From: Rhodobacter sp. SGA-6-6
GTDB lineage: Bacteria > Pseudomonadota > Alphaproteobacteria > Rhodobacterales > Rhodobacteraceae
Reading direction: 5' to 3'
Assembly (NCBI RefSeq): GCF_011043545.1
Contig: NZ_JAAKGP010000014.1
Coordinates: 23,869-87,868, forward strand
DNA length: 64,000 nt
Under the pieces are notes generated by a model. That model did not search any database, was not told the DNA's origin, and saw only the letters and a list, made by a program, of their open reading frames with translations. Shown here piece by piece: positions 8,183-16,294 of this stretch. Numbering within the stretch: the stretch's first letter is position 1; the number at the start of each line of letters is the position of its first letter. The position numbers were made by a program, and so were the translations under genes.

Positions 8183-9442
8183 ATGAGGATCGACCCTGCA
8201 CCCCGGCGGACCGAAGAGGCCGCGGCGAAGCCCTTTCGCCGCCGGGTGTTCTACATCCCCGGCTACGATCCCTTCCACCCCCGCCGCTACCGCGAGCTTT
8301 ACCGGAAAGAGGGCGCCGACCAGGCGCGGCTCTCCGGCTACGGGCTGGAGCTGAAGCCGAAATCCACCAAGGGGCCTTACGGCTGGCACGCCACCGGCCT
8401 GATCGGCGGGCGGAAGGCCGAGGCCGACATCGAGGTGCTGGTCTGGTCCGACATCGTGAAGCGCTCGATGTCCGAGACCATCCCCGCCACCTACCTGCAA
8501 CTGCTCCGCACCGCCTGGGCCTATATCGGCTCGGGTGCCCTCTTCCGGCTGATGCGGCTGCGCAAGGGGCCGATGATCGCGGCGCTGTATCCGATCCTGT
8601 TCCTGATCCTGCAACTGCTGCTGGTGGCCGGCCTCGGCTGGGGCCTCGGGGCGCTGGTCGCGCATGTCACCCATTGGACCGCCGGCATGGCGGTCTTCGC
8701 CGCCGTGGTCTGGCTGGGGCTGCGCTGGTTCCGGGCCAAGGACAACAAGGTCTTCGCCTGGTATCTGATGCACGACTACGCCTATTCGGCGCAAGAACAC
8801 GGCGCCAACCCGCCCGAGCTGGAGGCGCGGATGGCCGAGTTCCGCGCCAGCATCCGCGCCGCGCTGGACGGGCCTTATGACGAGGTGCTGGTGGTCGGCC
8901 ATTCCTCCGGCGCCCATCTCGGCGTGTCGATCCTGGCCGACCTGATCCGCGCCGAAGACATGAACGGGGGATTACCCGCCCAAGGGCCGAAGCTGGCCTT
9001 CCTGTCGCTCGGCCATGTCGTCCCCATGGTGTCCTTCCTGCCGAAGGCGCAGCGGCTGCGGGCCGACCTGCATTACCTTTCCGCCCGGGAGGAGCTGACC
9101 TGGGTCGATGTCACCGCCCCCGGCGACGGCTGCGCCTTCGCGCTTTGCGATCCCGTGGCGGTGACTGGCGTCGCACCAGAGGGCAAGCGCTGGCCGCTGG
9201 TGATCTCCGCCGCCTTCTCGCAGACTCTCTCGCCCGAGAAACAGGCCGAGTTGAAGCGCCGCTACTTCCGGCTGCACTTCCAGTATCTCTGCGCCTTCGA
9301 CGCGCTGAGCGGGGGGCCGAACGACTACGACTACTTCCAGATCACCGCCGGCCCGCTGACCCTGGCCGAGCGCTACCGCCACCGTGCCCCGTCAAAAAGC
9401 CGCATTGAGCGGCCGGTCAACCGCTATACAACCACGGCATGA
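8183..9442 (+). CDS. Alpha/beta-hydrolase-like membrane protein of unknown function
   Basis: A 419-aa protein not assignable to a named family. It begins with a basic segment and FYIPGYDPFHPRRY. Two adjacent hydrophobic helices (about residues 132-180) are followed by a region with VLVVGHSSGAHLG, the nucleophile-elbow pattern G-x-S-x-G of alpha/beta hydrolases (Ser in GHSSG). A lipase- or esterase-like activity at the membrane is therefore possible, but the acid and His residues cannot be placed with certainty. The stop overlaps the start of the P450 gene by 4 bp (ATGA), so the two are translationally coupled and probably act together. TGATCGGCGGCG gives only a weak ribosome site. Confidence 0.7.
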   Translation: MRIDPAPRRTEEAAAKPFRRRVFYIPGYDPFHPRRYRELYRKEGADQARLSGYGLELKPKSTKGPYGWHATGLIGGRKAEADIEVLVWSDIVKRSMSETIPATYLQLLRTAWAYIGSGALFRLMRLRKGPMIAALYPILFLILQLLLVAGLGWGLGALVAHVTHWTAGMAVFAAVVWLGLRWFRAKDNKVFAWYLMHDYAYSAQEHGANPPELEARMAEFRASIRAALDGPYDEVLVVGHSSGAHLGVSILADLIRAEDMNGGLPAQGPKLAFLSLGHVVPMVSFLPKAQRLRADLHYLSAREELTWVDVTAPGDGCAFALCDPVAVTGVAPEGKRWPLVISAAFSQTLSPEKQAELKRRYFRLHFQYLCAFDALSGGPNDYDYFQITAGPLTLAERYRHRAPSKSRIERPVNRYTTTA

Positions 9443-10809
9443 CCGGCTGTCCCTTCCACCCGACGCCTCCGAAACCGCAGCCGCGCGCCGACCGGGTGTC
9501 GCTGCTGACCTACCTGCGGCTCTTCCGCCGCGACATCCTCTCGGCGCAGCCCGCCCGGCTTTACCGCGCCTGGATGGCCGAATTCCGCACCCCGTTCTTC
9601 CGCAGCTACATGGTGAACGATCCGGCGCTGGTCGACCGCGTGCTGACCGAGCGGCCCGACGATTTTCCCAAATCCAACCGCATCCGCGAGGGTCTGCTGC
9701 CTCTCCTGGGCAATTCGGTCTTCGTCACCAATGGCGAGGTCTGGAAGCGCCAGCGCCGCATCATCGACCCGGCCTTCGAGGGCGGGCGGCTGAAGGACAC
9801 CTTCCCCGCCATGCTGGCCGCCGGGCAGGCGGCGGTCGCGCGGATGGGCCGCGCGGGCGGCGAGGTCGAGGTCGAGGAGGAGATGTCCCACGCCGCGGCC
9901 GACGTGATCTTCCGCACCCTGTTCTCGATTCCGATCGAGCATGAGGTGGCGGCAAGGGTCTTCCGCGAGTTCCGCGCCTACCAGCGCACCCAGCCGATCC
10001 TGAACCTGGCCGCCTTCCTTCCCCTGCCGCGCTGGTTCCCGCGGCTGCATCGCCGGGCGACCACGGCCTCCGCCGCCGTGATCCGCGGGCTGATCACCCA
10101 GCTGACCGAGGCCCGCGCGGCGGAGATCGCCGCCGGCACCGCGCCCGACGATCTGGCGACCAAGATCATGACCACCGCCGATCCGCTGACCGGCGCGCGT
10201 TTCGCCGCCGGAGAGATGGTCGACCAGGTGGCGATCTTCTTCCTCGCCGGGCACGAGACCTCGGCCTCGGCGCTGGCCTGGGCGCTCTACCTGCTGGCCC
10301 TGTGCCCCGAGGTGCAGGACCGGGTGGCGGCCGAGGCCGATGCGCTGCCCGAGGTCCCCGGCTTCTCCGACATCGCCCGGCTGAAATACACCCGCGACAT
10401 GTTCCGCGAGACCCTGCGGCTTTACCCCCCCGTGCCGATGATGGTGCGCGAGAACCGCTGCCGCGAGGAGTTCCGCGGCCGCGAGGTCGCCCCCGGGGCG
10501 CAGGTGGTGCTGTCGCCCTGGCACCAGCACCGGCATGAACGCCTCTGGGAGCGGCCCGACGAGTTCGACCCGGGCAGGTGGCAGACCGAGGCCGGCCGCG
10601 CCTCCTCCCGCGCGGCCTTCATGCCGTTCTCGGCGGGACCGAGGGTCTGCACCGGGGCGGGCTTCGCCATGGTGGAGGGGCCGCTGCTGCTGGCGCTCTT
10701 GACCCGCGCCTTCCGGTTCGAGCGGGTGGAGGGCCGGGAGCCGGTGCCGGTGGCGCATCTGACCGTGCGGGCGAAGGACGGGATACACCTGCGGGTGGTG
10801 CCGCGGTAG
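9439..10809 (+). CDS. Cytochrome P450
   Basis: 456-aa soluble P450 monooxygenase. The heme-ligand loop FSAGPRVCTGAGFAM contains C404, the I helix reads FLAGHETSAS (about 270-279, oxygen-activating acid/Thr pair), and the K-helix ExxR is E324/R327 in ETLRL. The start overlaps the stop of the hydrolase-like gene. No ferredoxin or ferredoxin reductase is adjacent, so electron donors must be elsewhere. The substrate is unknown. The tight coupling to a membrane hydrolase-like protein suggests a lipid or ester substrate, but this is inference. The PPVPMMVREN segment after ExxR resembles fatty-acid and CYP102/CYP4-like P450s. Confidence 0.93.
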   Translation: MTGCPFHPTPPKPQPRADRVSLLTYLRLFRRDILSAQPARLYRAWMAEFRTPFFRSYMVNDPALVDRVLTERPDDFPKSNRIREGLLPLLGNSVFVTNGEVWKRQRRIIDPAFEGGRLKDTFPAMLAAGQAAVARMGRAGGEVEVEEEMSHAAADVIFRTLFSIPIEHEVAARVFREFRAYQRTQPILNLAAFLPLPRWFPRLHRRATTASAAVIRGLITQLTEARAAEIAAGTAPDDLATKIMTTADPLTGARFAAGEMVDQVAIFFLAGHETSASALAWALYLLALCPEVQDRVAAEADALPEVPGFSDIARLKYTRDMFRETLRLYPPVPMMVRENRCREEFRGREVAPGAQVVLSPWHQHRHERLWERPDEFDPGRWQTEAGRASSRAAFMPFSAGPRVCTGAGFAMVEGPLLLALLTRAFRFERVEGREPVPVAHLTVRAKDGIHLRVVPR

Positions 10810-10862
10810 GGCGGGTACGGCGGGGCGAGGGGCCTCAGGGGGGCACTCCGCCGTCCGCTTGT

Positions 10863-11074
10863 CTTGGCGAAGGCGGGTGCCTTCGCCACGGCGCGCCATT
10901 TCAACCGGGACCGGCCGGGCCCCAAAGGCCCGGCCAGCGCCCGCCCGCCCCTCGGCGGGCGCTTCTCGCCCGCCCGGGCGGGCGCTGGCCTCTCCGGGTT
11001 TAGTGTGACTGCCGTCTCCGGCCGAACCCATTCGCACGGGCGGGGCGAGGCAGTGCCTCGCCTGTTTCCGCCCG
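10863..11074 (+). repeat. Structured dispersed repeat, copy B
   Basis: Full-length copy. Hairpin 1 is GGCGAAGGC-GGGT-GCCTTCGCC. Hairpin 2 is GGCCGGGCC-CCAAA-GGCCCGGCC. Hairpin 3 has outer arms GGCCAGCGCCCGCC/GGCGGGCGCTGGCC and inner GGCGGGCG-CTTCT-CGCCCGCC. Hairpin 4 is GCGAGGCAGTGCCTCGC within CGGGCGGG/CCGCCCG arms. It is followed by a half REP palindrome at about 11091. It fills the gap between the P450 gene and the convergent purS. Confidence 0.88.
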
Positions 11075-11177
11075 CGGCGAGCGGAGTGCGGCGGGGAGAC
11101 CCCCGCCCTACGGGGACGACCTTGCGTGAGGGAGTTTCCCCGCCTTTCCTGTCCGAAAAATATCCGCCTGACCGGCC

Positions 11178-11417
11178 TCAGCCGATCTCGACCCGGTAGC
11201 TTTCGATCACCGTATTGGCCAAGAGCTTCTCGCACATCGCCCTGACCTCGGCCTCGGCCGCCGCGGCGTCGGTCGCCGCCAGGTCCAGCTCGATCACCTT
11301 GCCCTGCCGCACCCCGTTCACCCCCTGGAACCCCAGCGAGCCGAGGGCGTGGCGGATCGCCTCGCCCTGCGGGTCGAGGACCCCGGTCTTCAGCATGACG
11401 GTGACGCGGGCTTTCAT
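11178..11417 (-). CDS. purS: Phosphoribosylformylglycinamidine synthase subunit PurS
   Basis: 79-aa small subunit of the PurSQL complex, which makes FGAM from FGAR with glutamine-derived ammonia in purine synthesis. MKARVTVMLKTGVLDPQG and the VRQGKVIELDL strand are diagnostic, and the length is typical. GGAGG lies 5 bp before the ATG. Downstream of purC on the same strand with one small gene between; purQ and purL are not in the window, so the usual purC-purS-purQ run is broken after purS by a structured repeat. Confidence 0.94.
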   Translation of the reverse strand: MKARVTVMLKTGVLDPQGEAIRHALGSLGFQGVNGVRQGKVIELDLAATDAAAAEAEVRAMCEKLLANTVIESYRVEIG

Positions 11418-11481
11418 CGGGGCCTCCGGGATGCAGTGGTCAGCGTTCGCTTATCGCCCCGGACCGGAAGGGGCAAGGGGC

Positions 11482-11922
11482 CTAAAGCCCCGGCAGCCAT
11501 CGCCGCATCCTCCGGCGGGCCCAGATGATCGCCGCCATCATCGCCAGCCCCGGCAGCGCGGTCATGGCGGCGGGAAGGTAGAGCCAGAACGGACTCGCCA
11601 CCGCCACCCGGTCGGGGTCGTCGGCGGACCAGCAGACCGGCACCGGATCGCCCGCCTTGTAGCCCCAGAGGTTGGACGACCCCGAGGTCCGGGCCGCGCG
11701 CGGGCTGCCGTCCGCGGGATCGGCGAAGGCGACGTGCATCCACCAGGTGGCGGCGATGTCCCGGGTGGTGGTGGCGGGCGCGGCCTCGAAGCCCGTCACC
11801 ACCGCCTCCAGCCGGTGCGCCCGGCCGGTCCACCAGAGCGTATGGCCCGCCAGTCCCGCCCCCGCCAGAACCGGCAGGGCGGCGGCCAGCAGGAAGAGGC
11901 GCAGGACCCCATCGATGGTCAT
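11482..11922 (-). CDS. DUF3592-like membrane protein
   Basis: 146-aa protein with one hydrophobic helix at each end (about residues 6-28 and 110-132) and an extracytoplasmic beta-rich middle. The middle carries LEAVVTGFE, a Trp-Trp pair and YKAGDPVPVCW, the pattern of DUF3592 proteins. The ATG at MTIDGVL is preferred over a longer frame because it starts immediately before the first membrane segment. It sits between purC and purS on the same strand. No functional link to purine synthesis is evident. Confidence 0.7.
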   Translation of the reverse strand: MTIDGVLRLFLLAAALPVLAGAGLAGHTLWWTGRAHRLEAVVTGFEAAPATTTRDIAATWWMHVAFADPADGSPRAARTSGSSNLWGYKAGDPVPVCWSADDPDRVAVASPFWLYLPAAMTALPGLAMMAAIIWARRRMRRWLPGL

Positions 11923-11986
11923 CGCTCGCGCTCCGGGACCGAAGGCCCCGATGAGGCCGCAACCGGCCCTCCGGGTCAAGCCGGGA

Positions 11987-12742
11987 TCAGTTGATCAGGC
12001 TCGGCTTCGTCGCATGGGTGACGTTCGAGGGCATCACTCCCAGCCGCCGCGCCAGCTCGGTATAGACATCGGCCAGCGGCCCGGGCTCCGGCAGGGTGCC
12101 GTCCGGCCCCTCGGTCACCCGCATGTCCCAGAGCCGGCAGCTGTCGGGGCTGATCTCGTCGGCGACGATCAGCCGCATGAAGTCGCCCTCCCAGATCCGG
12201 CCCACTTCCAGCCGGAAGTCGGCAAGGCGGATGCCGACGCCCATCATCACCCCGGACAGGAAGTCGTTCACCCGCAGCGCCAACGCCACCATGTCGTCGA
12301 GGTCCTGCTGGTTGGCCCAGTTGAAGGCGATGATATGCTCTTCCGAGACCAGCGGCGTGCCCAGCTTGTCGTCCTTGAAGTAGTATTCCACGATCGGCCG
12401 CGGCAGCGGCGTGCCCTCCGGGATGCCCAGCCGGCGCGACAGGTCGCCGGCGGCGAAGTTGCGCACCACCACCTCCAGCGGGATGATCTCGACCATCCGC
12501 ACCAACTGCTCGCGCATGTTCAGCCGGCGGATGAAATGCGTCGGCACGCCGATGGCGTTCAGCCCGGACATGAAGAACTCGCTGAGCCGGTTGTTCAGCA
12601 CGCCCTTGCCTTCCACCGCGGCCGGGGCCTCGGCGACGGGGCGGGCGCCGTCGTCCTTGAAATACTGGATCAGCGTGCCGGGTTCGGGGCCTTCGTAGAG
12701 GATCTTCGCCTTGCCCTCGTAGACCTTCTTGCGCCGTGCCAT
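11987..12742 (-). CDS. purC: Phosphoribosylaminoimidazole-succinocarboxamide synthase PurC
   Basis: 251-aa SAICAR synthetase, joining aspartate to CAIR with ATP in purine biosynthesis. The N terminus [18 protein letters not shown] and the segments [12 protein letters not shown] and SPDSCRLWD are the family signatures, with usual single-domain length. The start was chosen at MARRKK since the upstream open frame runs antisense into the divergent zeta-subunit gene. Heads a leftward unit with the DUF3592 gene and purS. Confidence 0.96.
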   Translation of the reverse strand: MARRKKVYEGKAKILYEGPEPGTLIQYFKDDGARPVAEAPAAVEGKGVLNNRLSEFFMSGLNAIGVPTHFIRRLNMREQLVRMVEIIPLEVVVRNFAAGDLSRRLGIPEGTPLPRPIVEYYFKDDKLGTPLVSEEHIIAFNWANQQDLDDMVALALRVNDFLSGVMMGVGIRLADFRLEVGRIWEGDFMRLIVADEISPDSCRLWDMRVTEGPDGTLPEPGPLADVYTELARRLGVMPSNVTHATKPSLIN

Positions 12743-12907
12743 GAATTCTCCGCTGCAATGGCCAACGGGGGCGGCGGCGCCACCCCTCTTCCGGCATCGG
12801 GCTATAGTCCAACCCCCGGGCCGCCGCAAGGCCGGCGGCCTTTGCTCTTGCGGCGCGGCCCGCCTGTGGGCATATGACTGCAAACCAACCGAACACCGGG
12901 GATCGCC

Positions 12908-13222
12908 ATGACCACCTTCGACGACCGCGAGAATGCCTTCGAGGCCAAGTTCGCCCATGACGGCGAGATGCAGTTCAAGGCGGAAGCCCGCCGCAACAAG
13001 CTGCTCGGTCTCTGGGCGGCGGGGCTGATGGGTAAGTCGGGCGACGCGGCCACCGAATATGCGATGGAAGTGGTCTCGGCCGATTTCGAGGAGGCCGGCA
13101 CCGAGGACGTGGTCCGCAAGGTCGCCGGGGACCTGAAAGGCAAGGCCAGTGCCGAGGATATCCGCGCCAAGATGGCGGAACTGCTGCCGGTGGCCAAGGC
13201 CCAGCTGATGGACGAGATCTGA
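12908..13222 (+). CDS. F1-ATPase inhibitory zeta subunit (DUF1476)
   Basis: 104-aa all-helical protein matching DUF1476, the zeta subunit that inhibits ATP hydrolysis by the F1FO-ATPase in Paracoccus denitrificans and relatives. The N-terminal inhibitory region is recognisable as [18 protein letters not shown] followed by [13 protein letters not shown]. The gene is divergent from purC with a 165-bp shared promoter region, a common arrangement in Rhodobacterales. A stem (GCCGCG/CGCGGC plus TTTTT) at 13249-13282 probably ends its transcript. Confidence 0.93.
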   Translation: MTTFDDRENAFEAKFAHDGEMQFKAEARRNKLLGLWAAGLMGKSGDAATEYAMEVVSADFEEAGTEDVVRKVAGDLKGKASAEDIRAKMAELLPVAKAQLMDEI

Positions 13223-13248
13223 GGTTCTGTCGCCGCGAGAGAAAGCAA

Positions 13249-13282
13249 GCCGCGTGTCCTTTGGTGATTGCGCGGCCTTTTT
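13249..13282 (+). terminator. Probable terminator after zeta subunit
   Basis: GCCGCG ... CGCGGC stem with a 16-nt loop followed by CTTTTTC, 27 bp past the stop codon. The large loop lowers certainty. Confidence 0.5.
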
Positions 13283-13321
13283 CATTGGCGGGGACTATTG
13301 TGGACGCGATACCTCTGCTCG

Positions 13322-13536
13322 TCTGGCGAAGGCCATTGCCTTCGCCACGGCGCAACGGTTCTGCTTATCCCGGCCGGGTGCCCAAAGCACCCGGCCAGCG
13401 CCCGCCCGCCTCCTGGCGGGCGCTTCACGCCCGCCCGGACGGGCGCTGGCCTCTCGGGATCTCGTGCCAGCAGCGTTTCCGGGTGAACCCGTTCGCACGG
13501 GCGGGGGCGAGGCAGTGCCTCGCCTGTTCCCGCCCG
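13322..13536 (+). repeat. Structured dispersed repeat, copy C
   Basis: Full-length copy. Hairpin 2 is GGCCGGGTGC-CCAAA-GCACCCGGCC; relative to copies B and D both arms changed together (TGC/GCA), which is compensatory variation. The inner loop of hairpin 3 is CTTCA rather than CTTCT. It ends GCGAGGCAGTGCCTCGC then CTGTTCCCGCCCG. It lies between the zeta-subunit gene and the homocysteine methyltransferase. Confidence 0.88.
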
Positions 13537-13615
13537 GACACGCGCCCAGAATGGATTTGCATCGCCCCGGGCCGCGTGGCAGGAAGCGGCATCGGTTCAA
13601 CATGAGGGTCCCGCC

Positions 13616-14632
13616 ATGGCCAAGGACGCGCTTTCCAGCCTGCTCGCCAGCCGTGACTGGCTGATGGCCGACGGGGCCACCGGGACCAACCTGTTCAACA
13701 TGGGCCTTTCCGCCGGCGAGCCGCCGGAACTGTGGAACGTCGACCGCCCCGACGACATCCGCACCCTCTACCGCAACGCGGTGGAGGCCGGGTCGGACAT
13801 CTTCCTGACCAACACCTTCGGCGGCAACGCCGCCCGGCTGAAGCTGCACAACGCCCAGGGCCGGGTGCGCGAGCTGAACCGGGTGGGCGCAGCACTCGGC
13901 CGCGAGATCGCCGATGCCTCGGGGCGCAGGGTCGTCGTGGCGGGCTCGGTCGGCCCCACCGGCGAGATCTTCGAGCCGATGGGCAGCCTGACCCACGACC
14001 TCGCGGTGGAAATCTTCCACGAGCAGGCCGAGGGGCTGAAGGAAGGCGGCGCCGATGTCCTCTGGGTCGAGACCATCTCGGCCCCCGAGGAATACCGCGC
14101 CGCCGCCGAGGCCGCGGCCCGCGCCGGGATGCCCTGGTGCGGCACCATGAGCTTCGACACCGCCGGGCGGACGATGATGGGCGTCACCTCGGCGGCGATG
14201 GCGGCGATGGTGGAAAAGCTGCCGAACCCGCCGCTGGCCTTCGGAGCCAATTGCGGGGTGGGGGCCAGCGACCTGATGCGCACCGTGCTCGGCTTCGCCG
14301 CCACCGGCACGCAGCGCCCGATCATCGCCAAGGGCAATGCCGGCATCCCGAAATACCACGACGGCCACATCCATTACGACGGCACGCCCGAGCTGATGGC
14401 GGAATATGCCGTGCTGGCGCGCGATGCGGGCGTGCGGATCATCGGCGGCTGCTGCGGCACCATGCCCGAGCACCTGCGGTCGATGCGCGCGGCGCTGGAA
14501 AGCCGCCCGAAGGGGCCGGCGCCGGGGCTGGAGGAGATCCAGGCCAAGCTGGGCGCCTTCTCCTCGGCCTCGGACGGGACCGGCGACGACGCGGGCGGCG
14601 CGCGGCGGGAACGGCGCGGCCGGCGGGGATGA
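13616..14632 (+). CDS. Homocysteine S-methyltransferase (BmtB / split-MetH type)
   Basis: 338-aa barrel enzyme of the homocysteine S-methyltransferase family, which methylates homocysteine to methionine. The zinc-binding cysteines are C213 in GANCGVG and the C279/C280 pair in GGCCGTMPEH. MADGATGTNLFNMG near the start is a family hallmark. It corresponds to the N-terminal module of MetH. The corrinoid-binding module is a separate gene at 16295, consistent with the split cobalamin-dependent methionine synthase of Rhodobacterales. A pterin-binding module is not visible here. The last ~25 residues are low-complexity. It overlaps the next gene by 4 bp. Confidence 0.88.
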   Translation: MAKDALSSLLASRDWLMADGATGTNLFNMGLSAGEPPELWNVDRPDDIRTLYRNAVEAGSDIFLTNTFGGNAARLKLHNAQGRVRELNRVGAALGREIADASGRRVVVAGSVGPTGEIFEPMGSLTHDLAVEIFHEQAEGLKEGGADVLWVETISAPEEYRAAAEAAARAGMPWCGTMSFDTAGRTMMGVTSAAMAAMVEKLPNPPLAFGANCGVGASDLMRTVLGFAATGTQRPIIAKGNAGIPKYHDGHIHYDGTPELMAEYAVLARDAGVRIIGGCCGTMPEHLRSMRAALESRPKGPAPGLEEIQAKLGAFSSASDGTGDDAGGARRERRGRRG

Positions 14633-15003
14633 CGGCAAGGCCCGCCCGCCTCTGGCAACAGGCCGAGGGGGCGCTGGTCCTGCTGGCGGCCCTGTCGCTG
14701 TTGTGGGTCCTTGGCCTGCCGTTCCCGGTCTGGCTGGCGGTGGCGGCCTTCTTCGCCCCGGACCTGAGCTTCGCCTTCTATGCCTTCGGCCCGAGGGTCG
14801 GCGCGGCGGTCTACAACACCGTGCATCTTTATGGTTTCGGTGCGGTGGTCGCGCTGGTGGCCCATTTGAACGGGCTGCCGGTGCTGGCAGGGATCGGGAT
14901 GCTCTGGATCGCCCATGCCGGTTTCGACCGGATGCTGGGCTACGGGCTGAAGCTGCCTTCGGGCTTCCAGCATACCCATCTCGGGCGGATCGGCCGGGGA
15001 TAA
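14629..15003 (+). CDS. DUF4260 family membrane protein
   Basis: 124-aa protein with three to four hydrophobic segments and the family-like stretches PDLSFAFYAFGPRVGA, YNTVHLYG and HAGFDRMLGYGLK, ending in GFQHTHLG. These match DUF4260, whose function is unknown. The ATG overlaps the stop of the methyltransferase gene (ATGA), so it is co-translated, but a role in methionine synthesis is not established. It is convergent with the radical-SAM gene across a perfect palindrome. Confidence 0.78.
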   Translation: MTARPARLWQQAEGALVLLAALSLLWVLGLPFPVWLAVAAFFAPDLSFAFYAFGPRVGAAVYNTVHLYGFGAVVALVAHLNGLPVLAGIGMLWIAHAGFDRMLGYGLKLPSGFQHTHLGRIGRG

Positions 15004-15007
15004 GGGC

Positions 15008-15030
15008 ACGATTTTTCGACGAAAAATCGT
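15008..15030. terminator. Bidirectional palindromic terminator
   Basis: Perfect 11-bp arms ACGATTTTTCG/CGAAAAATCGT around a single A, exactly between two convergent stop codons (15003 and 15037). The AT-rich arms give T tracts on both strands. Confidence 0.7.
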
Positions 15031-15036
15031 ATCTCT

Positions 15037-16137
15037 CTAGAACAGCGACAGCTGGTCGCCCGAGGCCAGCGGCGGCTGGAACAGGTCGCAGCGCAGCGGC
15101 GGCAGGTCCTTCTTAAGCCCCAGCCGCGCCACCGCCTTGTCGAAGCGCTGCGCGATCAGCCGCGACCACAGCCCCTCGCCGCGCATCCGCTTGCCCCAGG
15201 CGGGATCGTAGTCGCGGCCGCCATGGGTCTCGCGCACCCGGGCCATCACCTTGGCGGCGCGGCCCGGCTCCGCCTGCTCCAGCCAGTCGCGGAACAGGCC
15301 CGCCACCTCGCGCGGCAGGCGCAGCATGATCCAGCTGGCGCCCGACGCTCCGGCCTCGGCCGCCGCCGCCAGGATCGGCTCCAGCTCGTGGTCGGTCAGC
15401 CCGGGGATCACCGGCGCCAGCATCGCCCGCACCGGGATGCCCGCCTCCGACAGCCGCCGCACCACCTCCAGCCGCCGTGCGGGCAGGGCGGCCCGCGGCT
15501 CCATCCGCCGCGACAGCCCGGCGTCCAGCGTGGTGATCGAGATGCCCACCCGGAGCAGCCCCTGCGCCGCCATCGGCGCCAGCAGGTCGAGGTCGCGCTC
15601 GATCAGCGTGCCCTTGGTGGTGATCGCCAGCGGGTGGCGGAAGGCGGCCAGAACCTCCACCACCTCGCGCATCACCCGCCATTTCGCCTCGATCGGCTGG
15701 TAGGGGTCGGTGTTGGTGCCGATGGCCAGCGGCCGGGGCAGGTAGGACTTCGCCCGCAGCTCCCGCTCCAGCACCTGCGCCAGCCCCGGCCGGGCGATCA
15801 GCCGGGTCTCGAAATCGAGGCCGGGCGAGAGGTTCAGATAGGCATGGGTCGGCCGGGCGAAGCAGTAGATGCAGCCGTGTTCGCAGCCGCGGTAGGGGTT
15901 GACCGAGCGGTCGAAGGGCAGGTCGGGCGAGCGGTTGAAGGTCAGCGCCGACCGCGCCCGTTCCTCGCGCACCTCGGTCTTCAGGAGCCGGTCGTCATGC
16001 GGCAGGTCCCAGCCGTCGTCCGCCGCCTCGCGCGCCGTGGCCTCGTAGCGGCCGGTGGCGTTGGAGGTGGCGCCGCGGGCACGGGTGCGGTCGCCCGGCA
16101 GCAGGCCGCGGGGCAGGGGGACAGGAGGCTTGGGCAT
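15037..16137 (-). CDS. PA0069-family radical SAM protein (SplB-related), LexA-box promoter
   Basis: 366-aa radical SAM protein with the cluster motif C85-x3-C89-x2-C92 in YRGCEHGCIYCFA, followed by the family's RPTH. It belongs to the PA0069/Rv2578c group related to spore-photoproduct lyase (COG1533); the reaction is not known. The start at MPKPPVP is preceded by AGGAGGC?-type sequence only weakly, but a perfect GAAC-N7-GAAC site begins 12 bp upstream, the alphaproteobacterial LexA operator. This implies DNA-damage induction and supports a role in DNA or nucleotide damage repair. It is convergent with the DUF4260 gene and divergent from the corrinoid protein gene. Confidence 0.88.
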   Translation of the reverse strand: MPKPPVPLPRGLLPGDRTRARGATSNATGRYEATAREAADDGWDLPHDDRLLKTEVREERARSALTFNRSPDLPFDRSVNPYRGCEHGCIYCFARPTHAYLNLSPGLDFETRLIARPGLAQVLERELRAKSYLPRPLAIGTNTDPYQPIEAKWRVMREVVEVLAAFRHPLAITTKGTLIERDLDLLAPMAAQGLLRVGISITTLDAGLSRRMEPRAALPARRLEVVRRLSEAGIPVRAMLAPVIPGLTDHELEPILAAAAEAGASGASWIMLRLPREVAGLFRDWLEQAEPGRAAKVMARVRETHGGRDYDPAWGKRMRGEGLWSRLIAQRFDKAVARLGLKKDLPPLRCDLFQPPLASGDQLSLF

Positions 16138-16149
16138 GGGGCAATTCTA

Positions 16150-16164
16150 GAACAAAGATAGAAC
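16150..16164 (-). promoter_or_regulatory. LexA (SOS) box
   Basis: GAAC-AAAGATA-GAAC, an exact GTTC-N7-GTTC direct repeat on the minus strand, the LexA operator known from Rhodobacter, Caulobacter and Rhizobium. It is centred about 20 bp before the start codon of the radical-SAM gene. Confidence 0.82.
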
Positions 16165-16294
16165 ATTTGCCAAGCCCACCCTTCACCTTTGTCCTTGCTG
16201 TCGGCTTTCAATCCGGGCATGTCGCAATAGAGTAAGTGGACGGGCCCGCGATGGCCCATGCACGCTACAGGTCCTTACCCCACGGAGCCCCGCG

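Noticed and set aside
13537..13615. SAM, SAH or cobalamin riboswitch before the methionine and corrinoid genes (also 16165-16294)
   Set aside because: Neither leader shows a recognisable SAM-II, SAM/SAH or B12-box pattern.
13254..13664. Arg/Ala-rich open frames inside the structured repeats (also near 2315, 10864, 28016 and 46389)
   Set aside because: They repeat because the DNA repeats. The palindromic arms explain the composition, the frames differ in length and start between copies, and none has a ribosome site.
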